NCBI RefSeq assembly: GCF_000341735.1
Contig: NZ_KB455575.1
Location: 4,285,188-4,349,187 of the forward strand
Source of the DNA: Methylotuvimicrobium buryatense 5G
GTDB lineage: Bacteria; Pseudomonadota; Gammaproteobacteria; Methylococcales; Methylomonadaceae
Reading direction: 5' to 3'
DNA: 64,000 bases
The position numbers were made by a program, and so were the translations under genes. The notes beneath the pieces were generated by a model. That model saw only the letters and a list, made by a program, of their open reading frames with translations, searched no databases and was not told where the DNA came from. This document shows, one piece after another, positions 48,686 through 57,364 of the stretch. Position 1 is the stretch's first letter. Each line of letters starts with the position of its first letter.

Positions 48686-49591
48686 ATGAAACTTGCATTG
48701 CTTTCCAGAAATCCTAAGTTGTACTCCACGCGGCGATTGATAGAGGCGGCGGAAGCAAGAGGCCACCAAATTGAAGTCATCGACGTGTTGCGTTGTTATA
48801 TGGAAATTACGTCGACAAAGCCGGGTATTCATTATAAAGGTACGGTATTGGAGGGATTCGATGCGGTCATTCCTAGAATCGGCGCGTCGGTAACGTTTTA
48901 TGGTACGGCGGTGCTTCGTCAGTTTGAAATGATGGGGACTTATCCGCTCAATGAATCGGTTGCGATTTCAAGGTCGAGGGACAAGCTGCGTTCATTGCAG
49001 TTATTATCCCGCAAAGGTATCGGTTTGCCGGTGACCGGTTTCGCACATAAGCCGGACGATATTGAAGATTTGATCAAAATGGTCGGAGGGGCTCCGGTGG
49101 TCATCAAGCTTCTCGAAGGCACCCAGGGTATCGGCGTCGTATTGGCTGAAACGAAAAAAGCGGCGGAAAGCGTTATCGAAGCTTTTATGGGCTTGAAGGC
49201 CGATATATTGGTTCAGGAGTTCATTAAGGAAGCCGATGGCGCGGATATTCGTTGTTTCGTAGTCGGGGATAAAGTCGTAGCGACGATGAAGCGGCAAGGC
49301 GGCGAAGGCGAGTTTCGTTCGAATCTTCATCGGGGCGGGACTTCGTCGTTAATCCGGATTACGCCGGAAGAGCGCTCGATCGCGGTTCGCGCAGCTAAAA
49401 CGATGGGTTTAAATGTCGCGGGCGTCGATATGTTGCGTTCGAATCATGGACCAGTCGTGATGGAAGTCAACTCCTCTCCGGGATTGGAAGGCATCGAAAC
49501 GGCAACAGGCAAAGACATCGCAGGCATGATTATCAGTTTTATCGAAAAGGATTGTCTCGGCAAATCCACGCGGACCAAAGGCAAGGGCTGA
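48686..49591 (+). CDS. rimK: RimK family alpha-L-glutamate ligase
   Basis: RimK is an ATP-grasp ligase that adds glutamate residues to the C-terminus of ribosomal protein S6. The 301 residues include [21 protein letters not shown], the ATP loop [34 protein letters not shown] and [14 protein letters not shown], all in standard order. The start follows a GAGG site. The next gene begins one base after the stop, so the two are co-transcribed. Confidence 0.93.
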   Translation: MKLALLSRNPKLYSTRRLIEAAEARGHQIEVIDVLRCYMEITSTKPGIHYKGTVLEGFDAVIPRIGASVTFYGTAVLRQFEMMGTYPLNESVAISRSRDKLRSLQLLSRKGIGLPVTGFAHKPDDIEDLIKMVGGAPVVIKLLEGTQGIGVVLAETKKAAESVIEAFMGLKADILVQEFIKEADGADIRCFVVGDKVVATMKRQGGEGEFRSNLHRGGTSSLIRITPEERSIAVRAAKTMGLNVAGVDMLRSNHGPVVMEVNSSPGLEGIETATGKDIAGMIISFIEKDCLGKSTRTKGKG

Positions 49592-49592
49592 C

Positions 49593-50645
49593 ATGACGGA
49601 ATTGTTCATCGGCGGTCAGAAAATTAAAGCCGGCGAACGCAGAACTCTGGATATTCCGTTGCCGAATCTTTATACCCATACCGTTGTTCCGATGACGGTA
49701 CATGTGATTAACGGCCGGCAAAGCGGACCAAAACTTTTCGTCTGTGCGGCGATACACGGTGATGAGATCAATGGTATCGAAATCATCCGTCGTTTGCTGC
49801 AGTCGCCGGCGTTGCGTAATATCAAAGGGACTTTGATTGCGGTACCGATCGTCAATATTTATGGCTTTGTTAGGCATTCGCGTTACTTACCCGACCGCCG
49901 CGACTTGAACCGGGTTTTTCCCGGATCCGATAAAGGCTCGTTGGCCGGTAGGCTGGCATCGCTTTTTTTTCATGAAATCGTCGAGCAATGCACGCACGGT
50001 ATCGATTTGCATACCGGAGCGATTCATCGCGATAATCTGCCGCAAATTCGCGCCGATTTGAATGAAGGCGAAGAAACCGAGACTTTAGCGAGGGTTTTTG
50101 CCGCTCCGGTTATTTTAAACTCGGATGTGCGGGACGGTTCATTGCGGGCGATCGCCGCGGAACATAAAATTCCATTGTTGGTATACGAAGCCGGCGAGGC
50201 GTTACGCTATGACGAACTGTCGATCAGGATCGGGCTGCGCGGCATTATACGTGTGATGAGGCAATTAGGCATGATTCGTCAGGAAACAGCTAAACGAAAA
50301 AGCAAACTGCCGGAACCGGTTGTCGCTCGTTCGAGCTATTGGGCCAGGTCTTCCAAAAGCGGCTTATTAAGAGCGATGGTTTCGTTGGGAGCTAAAGTTG
50401 ATAAAGGCGAAACGCTCGGTGCGGTTAGCGATCCGTTTTATCTTGAAGACGATAATATCACAGCGCCGAATTCCGGCATTATCATCGGTAAGACTAATCT
50501 GCCGATCGTCACCGAAGGCGAGGCGTTGTTTCATATAGCCCGATTCGGTAAAGCCGACAATGCCGCCGACGTCGTAGAGCAATATCAGCACGAATTCAAT
50601 CCGATGAATGAAGCTTATGAGTGGTCTGAAACCCCAATTGTTTGA
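49593..50645 (+). CDS. Succinylglutamate desuccinylase/aspartoacylase family protein
   Basis: A zinc carboxypeptidase-like (M14-type) hydrolase of 350 residues. The zinc ligands are visible as AAIHGDEING (H and E) and GIDLHTGAI (H), with RDLNRVFPG between, and the C-terminal half has a beta domain (SGLLRAMVSLGAKVDKGETLGAVSDPF) resembling a biotinyl-lipoyl fold. This group is often paired with rimK-type ligases, as here. The substrate may be a glutamate-modified peptide, but that is inferred from the pairing. Confidence 0.85.
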   Translation: MTELFIGGQKIKAGERRTLDIPLPNLYTHTVVPMTVHVINGRQSGPKLFVCAAIHGDEINGIEIIRRLLQSPALRNIKGTLIAVPIVNIYGFVRHSRYLPDRRDLNRVFPGSDKGSLAGRLASLFFHEIVEQCTHGIDLHTGAIHRDNLPQIRADLNEGEETETLARVFAAPVILNSDVRDGSLRAIAAEHKIPLLVYEAGEALRYDELSIRIGLRGIIRVMRQLGMIRQETAKRKSKLPEPVVARSSYWARSSKSGLLRAMVSLGAKVDKGETLGAVSDPFYLEDDNITAPNSGIIIGKTNLPIVTEGEALFHIARFGKADNAADVVEQYQHEFNPMNEAYEWSETPIV

Positions 50646-51117
50646 ACTTGGAAAATGCCATAATCAAGAAGACCGATTTTAGGGTTTAGATTGGTAAGTT
50701 AAATTGATCCTATAAAAAGCATTTTGTCCACGAAACACACGAAAATCACGAAAATAGTCAAATTGTTATACTTTCCAAGTGTAAGTATTCAGCCCTCTCC
50801 AGGAAAATAAGAGTTCGCTCATTCCCAAGCTCTTTGTTTGGGAATGCAATACGAGAAGCTCCAGCTTCTCGAAACCGGTAAGCAAGAGCTTACGTGAAGG
50901 GCTTCCCAAACCGTAGTTTGGAAAACAGCGGAGAGGGGCAGAATACTTACTTCCAAGTTGCTTACCCAAGGGGTGATTCAAGATATTTATGTGACTGTAT
51001 GATTACTTTCGTGTGTGTCTTGATTTTCGTGGACTGACTGCCGATTTAGGTTGATCAACAAGCGGGCATCCCAGGTGGAACTGATGCCTTATTTTGATAA
51101 ATTATTGGAAATTCTTT
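50646..51117. other. Nested repeat gap before the FkbM gene
   Basis: An outer inverted pair, TCCACGAAACACACGAAAAT near 50729-50748 and its complement near 51008-51036 (CTTTCGTGTGTGTC...TTTTCGTGGA), is split by element D copy 2. No gene is seen. The pattern resembles the common intergenic CACGAA repeats of proteobacteria. Confidence 0.65.
50781..50950 (+). mobile_element. Element D, copy 2: 170-bp MITE with 8-bp target duplication
   Basis: Ends GTAAGTATTCAG and GAATACTTAC (inverted), with TTCCAAGT on both sides (50773-50780 and 50951-50958). The inside has several short palindromes (TTCCCAAGC..., GAGAAGCTCCAGCTTCTC). It sits inside an older inverted repeat. Only the ends match copy 1 at 30988-31131. 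Confidence 0.9.
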
Positions 51118-51954
51118 ATGAAGGAAACTCAACAAACCGATCTGAAAGCCCAGAATAAGCCTTGGGGATGTTATGCGCCAACTGCGGCAACAAGGGTTTT
51201 GAGGTTGATTGCCGCATTAGGTATAAGCCGAGGTCAATTAAGGAAATGGGTGGCTAGACAATGGAAAAAGTCGGGTTGGCATTTTGTCGATTATGAGAAG
51301 CAAGGTATCCGGTATCGATTGGATATTCTCAATAATACGACCGATGAAAAAATTCTCACATCTTCAAAAATTTATGATAAAGAAGAGATCGAATTTCTGG
51401 CTGAACGAGGGTCGGGGCTAAATTCGTGTTTTGTCGACGTGGGGGCGAATACCGGTTATTACTCGCTGAGTCTTGCACAAAAAGGGTTTAAAAAAATTCT
51501 GGCAATCGAACCGAACCCGCCGACTTTGAGCTTGTTAAAAAATAATGTTGAGCTTAATGGGTTAGAGTCTGTGATCGAAGTCATGCCGGTTTGTGTCGGC
51601 GAAGAAGGCGATGTGCCTTTTTATTCAACGGGCGTATTAGGCGGGGCCAGTCGGCTTGCGCCATCGGCATCAACCCGAGAAATAACACTACCGTCTCTTC
51701 CGCTTGAGAAAATTTTGTTAATGCAAGGTATCGATAAGATTAGCTCATTAAAAATCGATATCGAGGGTTACGAAGATCGAGCCTTAGCGCCGTTTTTTTT
51801 GCATGCGCCCGAGTCGCTTTGGCCGATACGCATTGTCATCGAGGATTGTCACAAAGATAAATGGGAAACGGATGTCGTCGAGCTCATGCTTGAAAAGGGC
51901 TATCGTCTCGTCAAGCAAACAAGAGGCAATGCTTTTCTGGAAAAAGACGAATAA
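51118..51954 (+). CDS. FkbM family methyltransferase
   Basis: A SAM-dependent methyltransferase of about 278 residues. The family motif is FVDVGANTGYYSLSLA, followed by ILAIEPNPPTLSLLKNNV and, later, SLKIDIEGYEDRAL, which are the FkbM hallmarks. These enzymes usually methylate sugars or other small hydroxyl groups in surface glycans or secondary metabolites. A TTG start eight codons earlier is possible; ATG is preferred. It is isolated from the glycosyltransferase block by about 37 kb, so its target is unknown. Confidence 0.85.
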   Translation: MKETQQTDLKAQNKPWGCYAPTAATRVLRLIAALGISRGQLRKWVARQWKKSGWHFVDYEKQGIRYRLDILNNTTDEKILTSSKIYDKEEIEFLAERGSGLNSCFVDVGANTGYYSLSLAQKGFKKILAIEPNPPTLSLLKNNVELNGLESVIEVMPVCVGEEGDVPFYSTGVLGGASRLAPSASTREITLPSLPLEKILLMQGIDKISSLKIDIEGYEDRALAPFFLHAPESLWPIRIVIEDCHKDKWETDVVELMLEKGYRLVKQTRGNAFLEKDE

Positions 51955-51993
51955 AAATCAACGGCTTTGTTTAACGCCCATGCGTTGATGTTT

Positions 51994-53064
51994 TCATAAC
52001 CATTTCTTATGCCGGAAGAAAATCAGCAGGCTCATTGCCGTAGCGAGACTGACCGACCAGAACACCGGATAGGACCATGCCCATTTCAGTTCCGGCATGT
52101 AATCGAAATTCATGCCGTAAACGCCGGCCAGAAAGGTTAGCGGTATAAAAATCGTCGCAAAAACGGTCAATACTTTCATGACTTCATTCATTTTATTACT
52201 GAGACTGGACAAATAAATTTCCAGTAGGCCGGCGATCAAATCCCGGTAAGTATCCAGTCCCTCGGCGACGCGAATCGTATGGTCGTAAACGTCGCGCAGA
52301 TATACTTTGGTCGTATCGCGTATTAGGTCGGATTCCGAACGAAGCAGACCGTTCAAGACCTCTCTAAGCGGCGAAACCGCTCGTCGAACGAAAATCATGC
52401 CTCGTTTCAACTTTTGAATCGTATTCAGCATGTCGGGCGAGGGCGAAAGGAGCAATTGATCTTCGAGGTTTTCGACAATTTCATCCAGACTGTCTTCGAT
52501 CAAAAAATAGTGATCCACGACCAAGTCGATAATACTGTAACTCAAATAATCCGCACCCTGACTACGAAATTTCCCCCGGCTGTTTTGGATTCTGCGGATT
52601 ATCGGATGTAGTAGATCCGATTCCGATTCTTCAAAGGTCAAGATGAAATTACTGCCGAGTATTAAGCTGAACTGTTCGTTATCGAAAGTCAGAGATTCCG
52701 CGTCGAATCGTATGACCCTGAGCACGATGAAAATAATATCGTCGAACTCCTCTACTTTGGGCCGTTGATGGGTATTGGCAATGTCTTCCAGTACCAGTTG
52801 ATGAATAGTGAACTCTTTCCCGAGTTGTTCGATCAACTCGACGTCGTGCAGACCGGTGATGCTGAACCACGATACGGTGGGCTTGTCTTTCGGCGGAATC
52901 AACTCCGAAACGGTCTTGATCTCACGTTCGATCAAGATGTCTTTATTGAATTCGATCAGTTTGATTTTACCGGTCGTTTCCAGTCTTTCTCCGACATGAA
53001 TAACGCTGCCCGGCGCAAGGCCGAATTTTTCGGAAGAACTGCTTAACGATTGGAGTTGAGTCAT
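51994..53064 (-). CDS. corA: Magnesium/cobalt transporter CorA
   Basis: CorA forms a pentameric channel for Mg2+. The 356 residues have a large cytoplasmic N-terminal domain (KPTVSWFSITGLHDVELIEQLGKEFTIHQLVLEDIANTHQRPK) and two C-terminal membrane helices, the first ending in the selectivity motif YGMNFDYMPEL. The basic end FRHKKWL is typical. It is convergent with the FkbM gene and follows the beta-CASP gene on the same strand by 36 bases. Confidence 0.95.
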   Translation of the reverse strand: MTQLQSLSSSSEKFGLAPGSVIHVGERLETTGKIKLIEFNKDILIEREIKTVSELIPPKDKPTVSWFSITGLHDVELIEQLGKEFTIHQLVLEDIANTHQRPKVEEFDDIIFIVLRVIRFDAESLTFDNEQFSLILGSNFILTFEESESDLLHPIIRRIQNSRGKFRSQGADYLSYSIIDLVVDHYFLIEDSLDEIVENLEDQLLLSPSPDMLNTIQKLKRGMIFVRRAVSPLREVLNGLLRSESDLIRDTTKVYLRDVYDHTIRVAEGLDTYRDLIAGLLEIYLSSLSNKMNEVMKVLTVFATIFIPLTFLAGVYGMNFDYMPELKWAWSYPVFWSVSLATAMSLLIFFRHKKWL

Positions 53065-53100
53065 CGTCGTTCGAGAAGGTTCATCATGTGTTGTCCAAAA

Positions 53101-54504
53101 TTAAAACTCAATGGTTTGTCCCACTTCGGGAAGCGTAGCGTCCCAGTCGGTACGGTGAAAACACGTGCGTAACGAATGAGAGGCGTTGAGTTCGCCGTGG
53201 ATCAAATACAGCCGGGGTTTCGGGTCTTTGAACGCCGAGGCCCAACGGAGCAATTGGCTTTGGTCGGCATGTGCGCTCAAGCCGCCGAGCGTATGAATAG
53301 TGGCTTGCACATGGATTTGACTGCCGAGAATTTTCAAGTCTTTCTGACCTTCGACCAAGGTCCGGCCGAGAGTGCCCTGGGCCTGAAAACCGACGAACAC
53401 GATATGCGCATTGCGCCGCCAGAGATTGTATTTCAGATGATGGCGGATGCGTCCGCCGGTACACATGCCGCTGCCGGCGATGATGATGCTGCCGCCGACG
53501 ATGCGGTTGATCGCTATCGAGTCTTCAGTCGATTCGGAATAGACCAGATTCGGTAGCCAGGTTTGCCAACCGTCTTTGCGTTTGGCGATGTTTTTGAACT
53601 CGGGGTCGTCATCGTTGAACAAGTGGCTATGATCGTCGTAAATCTTGCTGGCTTCGATCGCCATCGGGCTATCGAGAAATACCTGCTGCTGAGGCAGCGC
53701 GTCTTCTCGATAAAGTTTACCTAGCCAATAAATCAAGTCTTGGGTACGTCCGACCGCGAATGATGGAATAATCACATTGCCGCCGTTCTCGTGAGCTGCG
53801 ATGAGTATTTCGCGTAATTCGTCGAGCGTCGTGTCTAATGGCTTGTGATCGCGATCGCCATAAGTCGATTCCAATAACAGAATATCCGCTTCGGTGAGTT
53901 GTTCCGGATCGTACAGCAAAGGCGAATGCGGATTGCCGAGATCGCCGGAAAACACCAAGGTTTTTTGTTGCGGGCCGTTGTTTGATTTCAATTCGACAAT
54001 CGCCGATCCGAGAATGTGTCCTGCATCATGAAAAGTGACCGACAAGCCAGGGACGATTTCAGTCGGTTCGCGATAGGCGATAGGCTTACGAAGTTGCAGC
54101 AGGTTTTCGACATCTTCGAGCGTATAAAGCGGTTCGAGCAATTTTTTTCCGGAACGTTGGCGCCGTTTGTTTTCCCACTCAGTATCGCGCAGTTGCAGTA
54201 ATGCGGCGTCTTTGAGTAACAGGTCGAGCAGATGAGAGCTGCCTTCGGTCAGGAAAAGATCGCCTCTGAAACCGTCTTTATAAAGTTGCGGCAGACGTCC
54301 CGAGTGATCCAGATGGGCATGCGACAACACGACCGCGTCGATGCTCGACGGGTTGAACGGGAATCGGGATCGGTTTTGTTTGTCGGCTGCTTTGCCACCC
54401 TGAAATATGCCGCAATCGATCAAAATGCGCTTAGCGTTCGATTCCAAGAGATAGCAGGAACCAGTCACCTGGCCGGTGGCGCCGAGGAAAGTGAGTGTAT
54501 TCAT
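53101..54504 (-). CDS. Beta-CASP metallo-beta-lactamase fold exonuclease
   Basis: The 467 residues have the zinc motif HAHLDHSGRLPQL, a DAGHILGSAIVEL stretch, the beta-CASP insert (SGMCTGGRIRHHLKYNLWRRNAHIVFVGFQAQGTLGRTL) and the C-terminal GLSAHADQSQLL and LIHGE. This combination defines the RNA-processing exonucleases related to CPSF-73 and archaeal homologues. In bacteria the exact RNA substrates are mostly unknown. It is probably co-transcribed with corA just downstream. Confidence 0.88.
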   Translation of the reverse strand: MNTLTFLGATGQVTGSCYLLESNAKRILIDCGIFQGGKAADKQNRSRFPFNPSSIDAVVLSHAHLDHSGRLPQLYKDGFRGDLFLTEGSSHLLDLLLKDAALLQLRDTEWENKRRQRSGKKLLEPLYTLEDVENLLQLRKPIAYREPTEIVPGLSVTFHDAGHILGSAIVELKSNNGPQQKTLVFSGDLGNPHSPLLYDPEQLTEADILLLESTYGDRDHKPLDTTLDELREILIAAHENGGNVIIPSFAVGRTQDLIYWLGKLYREDALPQQQVFLDSPMAIEASKIYDDHSHLFNDDDPEFKNIAKRKDGWQTWLPNLVYSESTEDSIAINRIVGGSIIIAGSGMCTGGRIRHHLKYNLWRRNAHIVFVGFQAQGTLGRTLVEGQKDLKILGSQIHVQATIHTLGGLSAHADQSQLLRWASAFKDPKPRLYLIHGELNASHSLRTCFHRTDWDATLPEVGQTIEF

Positions 54505-54588
54505 AGCCCTTTCTGTTTGTGACGGTTTTATTTGGGATGGTCTTGCCTGCCTCGGTGGACAGTTTGGCGGTCCACCGTATGGCTGGGA

Positions 54589-54855
54589 TTATTTTTTAAT
54601 ACGATCGATGATGCGCTGGTAGGCGCCGGTCAGTTCCTCGGCGACAACTTTGGCTGCAGAGACCAATTCCTCGGTCGTTTCTTTGGTATCGTCTTTGATT
54701 TCCTCTGCTTTGTGTTTTAATTCGGTCCATTTTGTTTCGGCATGTTCCCATTCGTCTTTCGCTTCCTTACCGGCAAGATTTAATTGGACAGCGATTTCAT
54801 CGCGTTGTTGTCTGATTTTGTCGGACAGGCGTTCCAAGTCTTTCAAAAGGTCCAT
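54589..54855 (-). CDS. Small helical, charged protein
   Basis: An 88-residue protein of almost pure amphipathic helix (MDLLKDLERLSDKIRQQRDE, then repeated KAEEIKDDTKETTEELV) with no signal peptide and no Cys. It resembles small coiled-coil or stress-type proteins but no family is clear. It lies 84 bases upstream of the beta-CASP gene on the same strand and has a GGAGAA ribosome site before the ATG. Confidence 0.7.
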   Translation of the reverse strand: MDLLKDLERLSDKIRQQRDEIAVQLNLAGKEAKDEWEHAETKWTELKHKAEEIKDDTKETTEELVSAAKVVAEELTGAYQRIIDRIKK

Positions 54856-55322
54856 GGTGTTCTCCTCGTTTGTGCAGTGTTGTCTTGTTTTTATGGCTAA
54901 AATGAGTTGCTCGGGATGGATCTGAGCATGGTTGAGTATAATTCAATTCTTTGACGGCTTGGGAAGGAATTTTGAAAGAAGAAAAAAGAAAGAGGAAAGA
55001 GGAAAGAGGAAAGAGGAAAGCTGCGTAGCCCGGATGGCAATGCCTAGCTTAGCATCCATCTAACCTTAATATCGACAACCCTTACCGATATGACGAATAA
55101 AGCCATAAAAGGACCGTAGAGTAGGCGCTAAGCTGGCTCTTATGGCTTAGAAGTCACGCCATTTCCGCACTCCGCTATGCCGCATTCGGGTTATATGTGT
55201 TTACAGCAGGATGCGCATAGGGTGAAATCGGAAAAAATCCTGATGAATAACGGGAAGTTTACTCAATGCCGATATTGGGCGTTGGCCCATAATAAGCGAT
55301 TTAATTTTTGCTTATACCGACT
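54856..55322. other. Gap with a heptamer tract and a weak inverted repeat
   Basis: A divergent gap. A run of 7-base units (GAGGAAA type) occupies 54973-55020. It is followed by an imperfect inverted pair (GTAGCCCGGATGGCAATGC near 55025 and GCCGCATTCGGGTTA near 55179), of a type common in gammaproteobacterial gaps. No gene is seen. Confidence 0.6.
54973..55020 (+). repeat. 7-bp tandem tract (GAGGAAA units)
   Basis: After an irregular start (GAAAGAAGAAAAAAG), about four GAGGAAA units follow with a 7-base period. It lies in the divergent gap before the mxaD-like gene. Confidence 0.85.
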
Positions 55323-55853
55323 ATGAAACAGTTACTGATCATTCTATTCAATTTCCTGATTTTTCCAGTGGTCGCCTTGGCGCACGGACCGACACCGCAA
55401 AAAGCCAAAGAGAGTATTGCCATTGAGGCGCCGGCGGACAAAGTTTGGGATGCGGTCAAGCAATTCGGTTCGATCGCCGATTGGCATGACGATGTACAAA
55501 AAAGCGAGGGCGACGGTAAGCACGAGTCGGGCGGCAAGCGCACGCTGACGTTTACCAACGGAGAACAACTCGTCGATGAGCTCGATTATTACAGCGACGA
55601 AAACCGCGAATACAGTTACCGCCTGAACAAGGAGAATGTCAAGGCGCTACCGGTCAGCTCCTATTCGATCGAGCTGCAAGTTGCACCGGGCGAGAGCGAT
55701 AGCAGTAGCATCGTGACCTTGAAAAGCCGATTTTATCGCGGCGATACCGGCAACACACCACCCGATCACTTGAATGATGAAGCGGCGGTCAAAGCGATGA
55801 CTCAGTATTTTAAAAACGGCTTGACCGGTTTGAAGAAAAAATTGGAAGAATAA
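55323..55853 (+). CDS. mxaD: MxaD-like periplasmic SRPBCC protein
   Basis: The 176 residues start with a signal peptide (LLIILFNFLIFPVVALA) and the conserved exported end HGPTPQKAKESIAI. The body is an SRPBCC fold: VWDAVKQFGSIADWHDDV, TLTFTNGEQLVDELDYYS and FYRGDTGNTPPDHLNDEAAVKAM. MxaD of methylotrophs has this layout and helps methanol dehydrogenase pass electrons to its cytochrome. The gene lies 2 kb from mxaF, separated by a broken CAP gene and mxaB. The start at 55323 is preferred to one 15 bases earlier because it opens directly with the basic signal start. Confidence 0.72.
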   Translation: MKQLLIILFNFLIFPVVALAHGPTPQKAKESIAIEAPADKVWDAVKQFGSIADWHDDVQKSEGDGKHESGGKRTLTFTNGEQLVDELDYYSDENREYSYRLNKENVKALPVSSYSIELQVAPGESDSSSIVTLKSRFYRGDTGNTPPDHLNDEAAVKAMTQYFKNGLTGLKKKLEE

Positions 55854-55889
55854 TCAATGCGCCCGGATTACTTGCCCGGGCGCATTCTT

Positions 55890-56383
55890 TCAGCAAGTGG
55901 AACGATTTTCTGTTTTTTTAGACAAACGTAACACAGTAATACCGCTTAATAATAACCACAGTGCCGAAGGCAGAGGAACGGTGTCTCCCGCGGCAAAATT
56001 GTGTGTCCAATAGCTGTAATAAGGGTCGGCACTCGGGTCGAAAACCAGTCCTACCCCAAGGTCGGTAAACCAATCCAATAAAATGTTCTCGCGATGTCCG
56101 AAACGGCCCATCCAGCCGTCGCCGAAGATTCCTTTGGAGGCGTGCCAAGCGTCCCAGGTCAAATCATTCCAACCGTTACCTACGTCATCCTATGAATTGA
56201 AAGCTTGTATAAACCGTTATTGGTAGAGAAAAGGCTCAATTCATTCAAATCGGAGGAGTCGTACATAACCAGTCGCGCCGACTCTTGTGCCGGTAGCATG
56301 GTTAATTGGCCCTCGGAAAAGGTTACTCCGTATCCTGCTGCAATGTTTTCTCCCCAGCCTCCGCTCGGTTGATTCCAGGGCAT
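55890..56383 (-). pseudogene. CAP/SCP-domain protein remnant with C-terminal sorting anchor
   Basis: The piece 56383-56180 carries WGENIAAGYG, a CAP-domain motif, and stops at a TAG near 56183. A one-frame shift later the sequence continues DVGNGWNDL TWDAWHASKG and GWMGRFGHRENILLDWFTDLGVGLVFD, the second half of a CAP domain, then ends VPLPSALWLLLSGITVLRLSKK, a PEP-CTERM-like sorting anchor. The expected signal peptide and CAP start are missing; the reading begins right after mxaB. It looks like a truncated, frameshifted gene. Confidence 0.7.
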
Positions 56384-56389
56384 TTTGGA

Positions 56390-57046
56390 TTAGTGCGCCA
56401 GATTGTCTATGATGCCGTGCCGGCTAGCGAGTAGAGTCATCTCGGCGACCGATTTGACACCGAGTTTTTCTTTAATTGAGGTGCCGTGATTGCACACAGT
56501 CTTGTAACTCAAGCAGAGCTTTTCAGCTGCTTTGCGCGTCGTATAGCCTCTAGCCAATAAACAAAATACGTCGAATTCGCGCGGCGACAATTGTTTGATT
56601 TGTTCCGATTCGTCCTTTTCGGATGCGATGTTGAAGGCCAGTTGTTGCGCTAATTCGGGTTCGACATAACTGCCGCCGGCGGCGATTTGACAGACTGCCG
56701 CGACTAGCGTTTCGGGAACGCTGTTTTTGGTGATGTAGCCTTTTGCTCCGGCCTTAATAGCGCGGGTCACATAGACCAATTCATTATGGATGCTAAACAC
56801 TAAGATTTTACAATTCGGATCGCGCGCAATCAGCCGCCGAATGCTTTCAAAGCCGCCGATGCCGGGCATAGACAAGTCCATCACGACGATATTCGGTTGA
56901 TACTGAGTGTAGAGTTGGCAAGCGGTTTCGCCCTTGTCGGCCTCGTAAATATCGCCGATTTTATTCGACAGTGAAAGGTAGGTTTTGTAACCGGCCCTAA
57001 CCACGGCATGGTCGTCCACCAGCAAGACATCGATCTTATCGGACAC
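56390..57046 (-). CDS. mxaB: LuxR-family response regulator, MxaB-like
   Basis: The 218-residue protein has a receiver domain (IDVLLVDDHAVVRAG; phospho-Asp in VVMDLSMPGIGG; Lys in GAKGYITKNS) and a C-terminal LuxR/NarL helix-turn-helix (LSPREFDVFCLLARGYTTRKAAEKLCLSYKTV). It is transcribed away from mxaF, sharing a 318-bp intergenic region. MxaB regulates methanol dehydrogenase genes in methylotrophs, and in Methylomicrobium buryatense it takes part in the calcium/lanthanide switch. No histidine kinase gene is next to it. The symbol rests on family and position. Confidence 0.75.
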   Translation of the reverse strand: MSDKIDVLLVDDHAVVRAGYKTYLSLSNKIGDIYEADKGETACQLYTQYQPNIVVMDLSMPGIGGFESIRRLIARDPNCKILVFSIHNELVYVTRAIKAGAKGYITKNSVPETLVAAVCQIAAGGSYVEPELAQQLAFNIASEKDESEQIKQLSPREFDVFCLLARGYTTRKAAEKLCLSYKTVCNHGTSIKEKLGVKSVAEMTLLASRHGIIDNLAH

Positions 57047-57364
57047 GTTGTTACTTCTCCATACAATTAAACCGGGAATGATGTCGGATATTTAACGGCA
57101 AAGCCATGGGAGCTTTTCCCGAATTTGAATGCCGACATACTCTCGGGATATTTTCCCTGTTTTTTCTTAGCGCTTTTCCCGTCATCTGGGTGCTGTATTC
57201 CGTAACGTCGCATCCCGCTCCTTCCGTATGATTACCGTCCGTGCGCTGCCCTCTATGAATGATTCGTTATGCGCCTTGATCAAGCTAAGCCGGTTGTAAC
57301 AACAAACACCGCAATCAATAGGGGGCCGCGCCGACATTATGCGAAAAATCAATCTGGAGGAATT
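57047..57364. promoter_or_regulatory. mxaB-mxaF divergent control region
   Basis: It must hold the promoters of both mxaB (minus) and mxaF (plus). TTTTCCC occurs three times (57114-57120, 57151-57157, 57174-57180); GCTTTTCCCG is present twice exactly 60 bases apart. These could be regulator sites, but binding is not shown. A good ribosome site (GGAGGA, 57354-57359) serves mxaF. No reliable sigma-70 boxes were identified. Confidence 0.5.

Noticed and set aside
57278-57304. TTGATC...TAACAA as a sigma-70 promoter for mxaF
   Set aside because: The boxes match poorly and the spacing is short; not enough to call.
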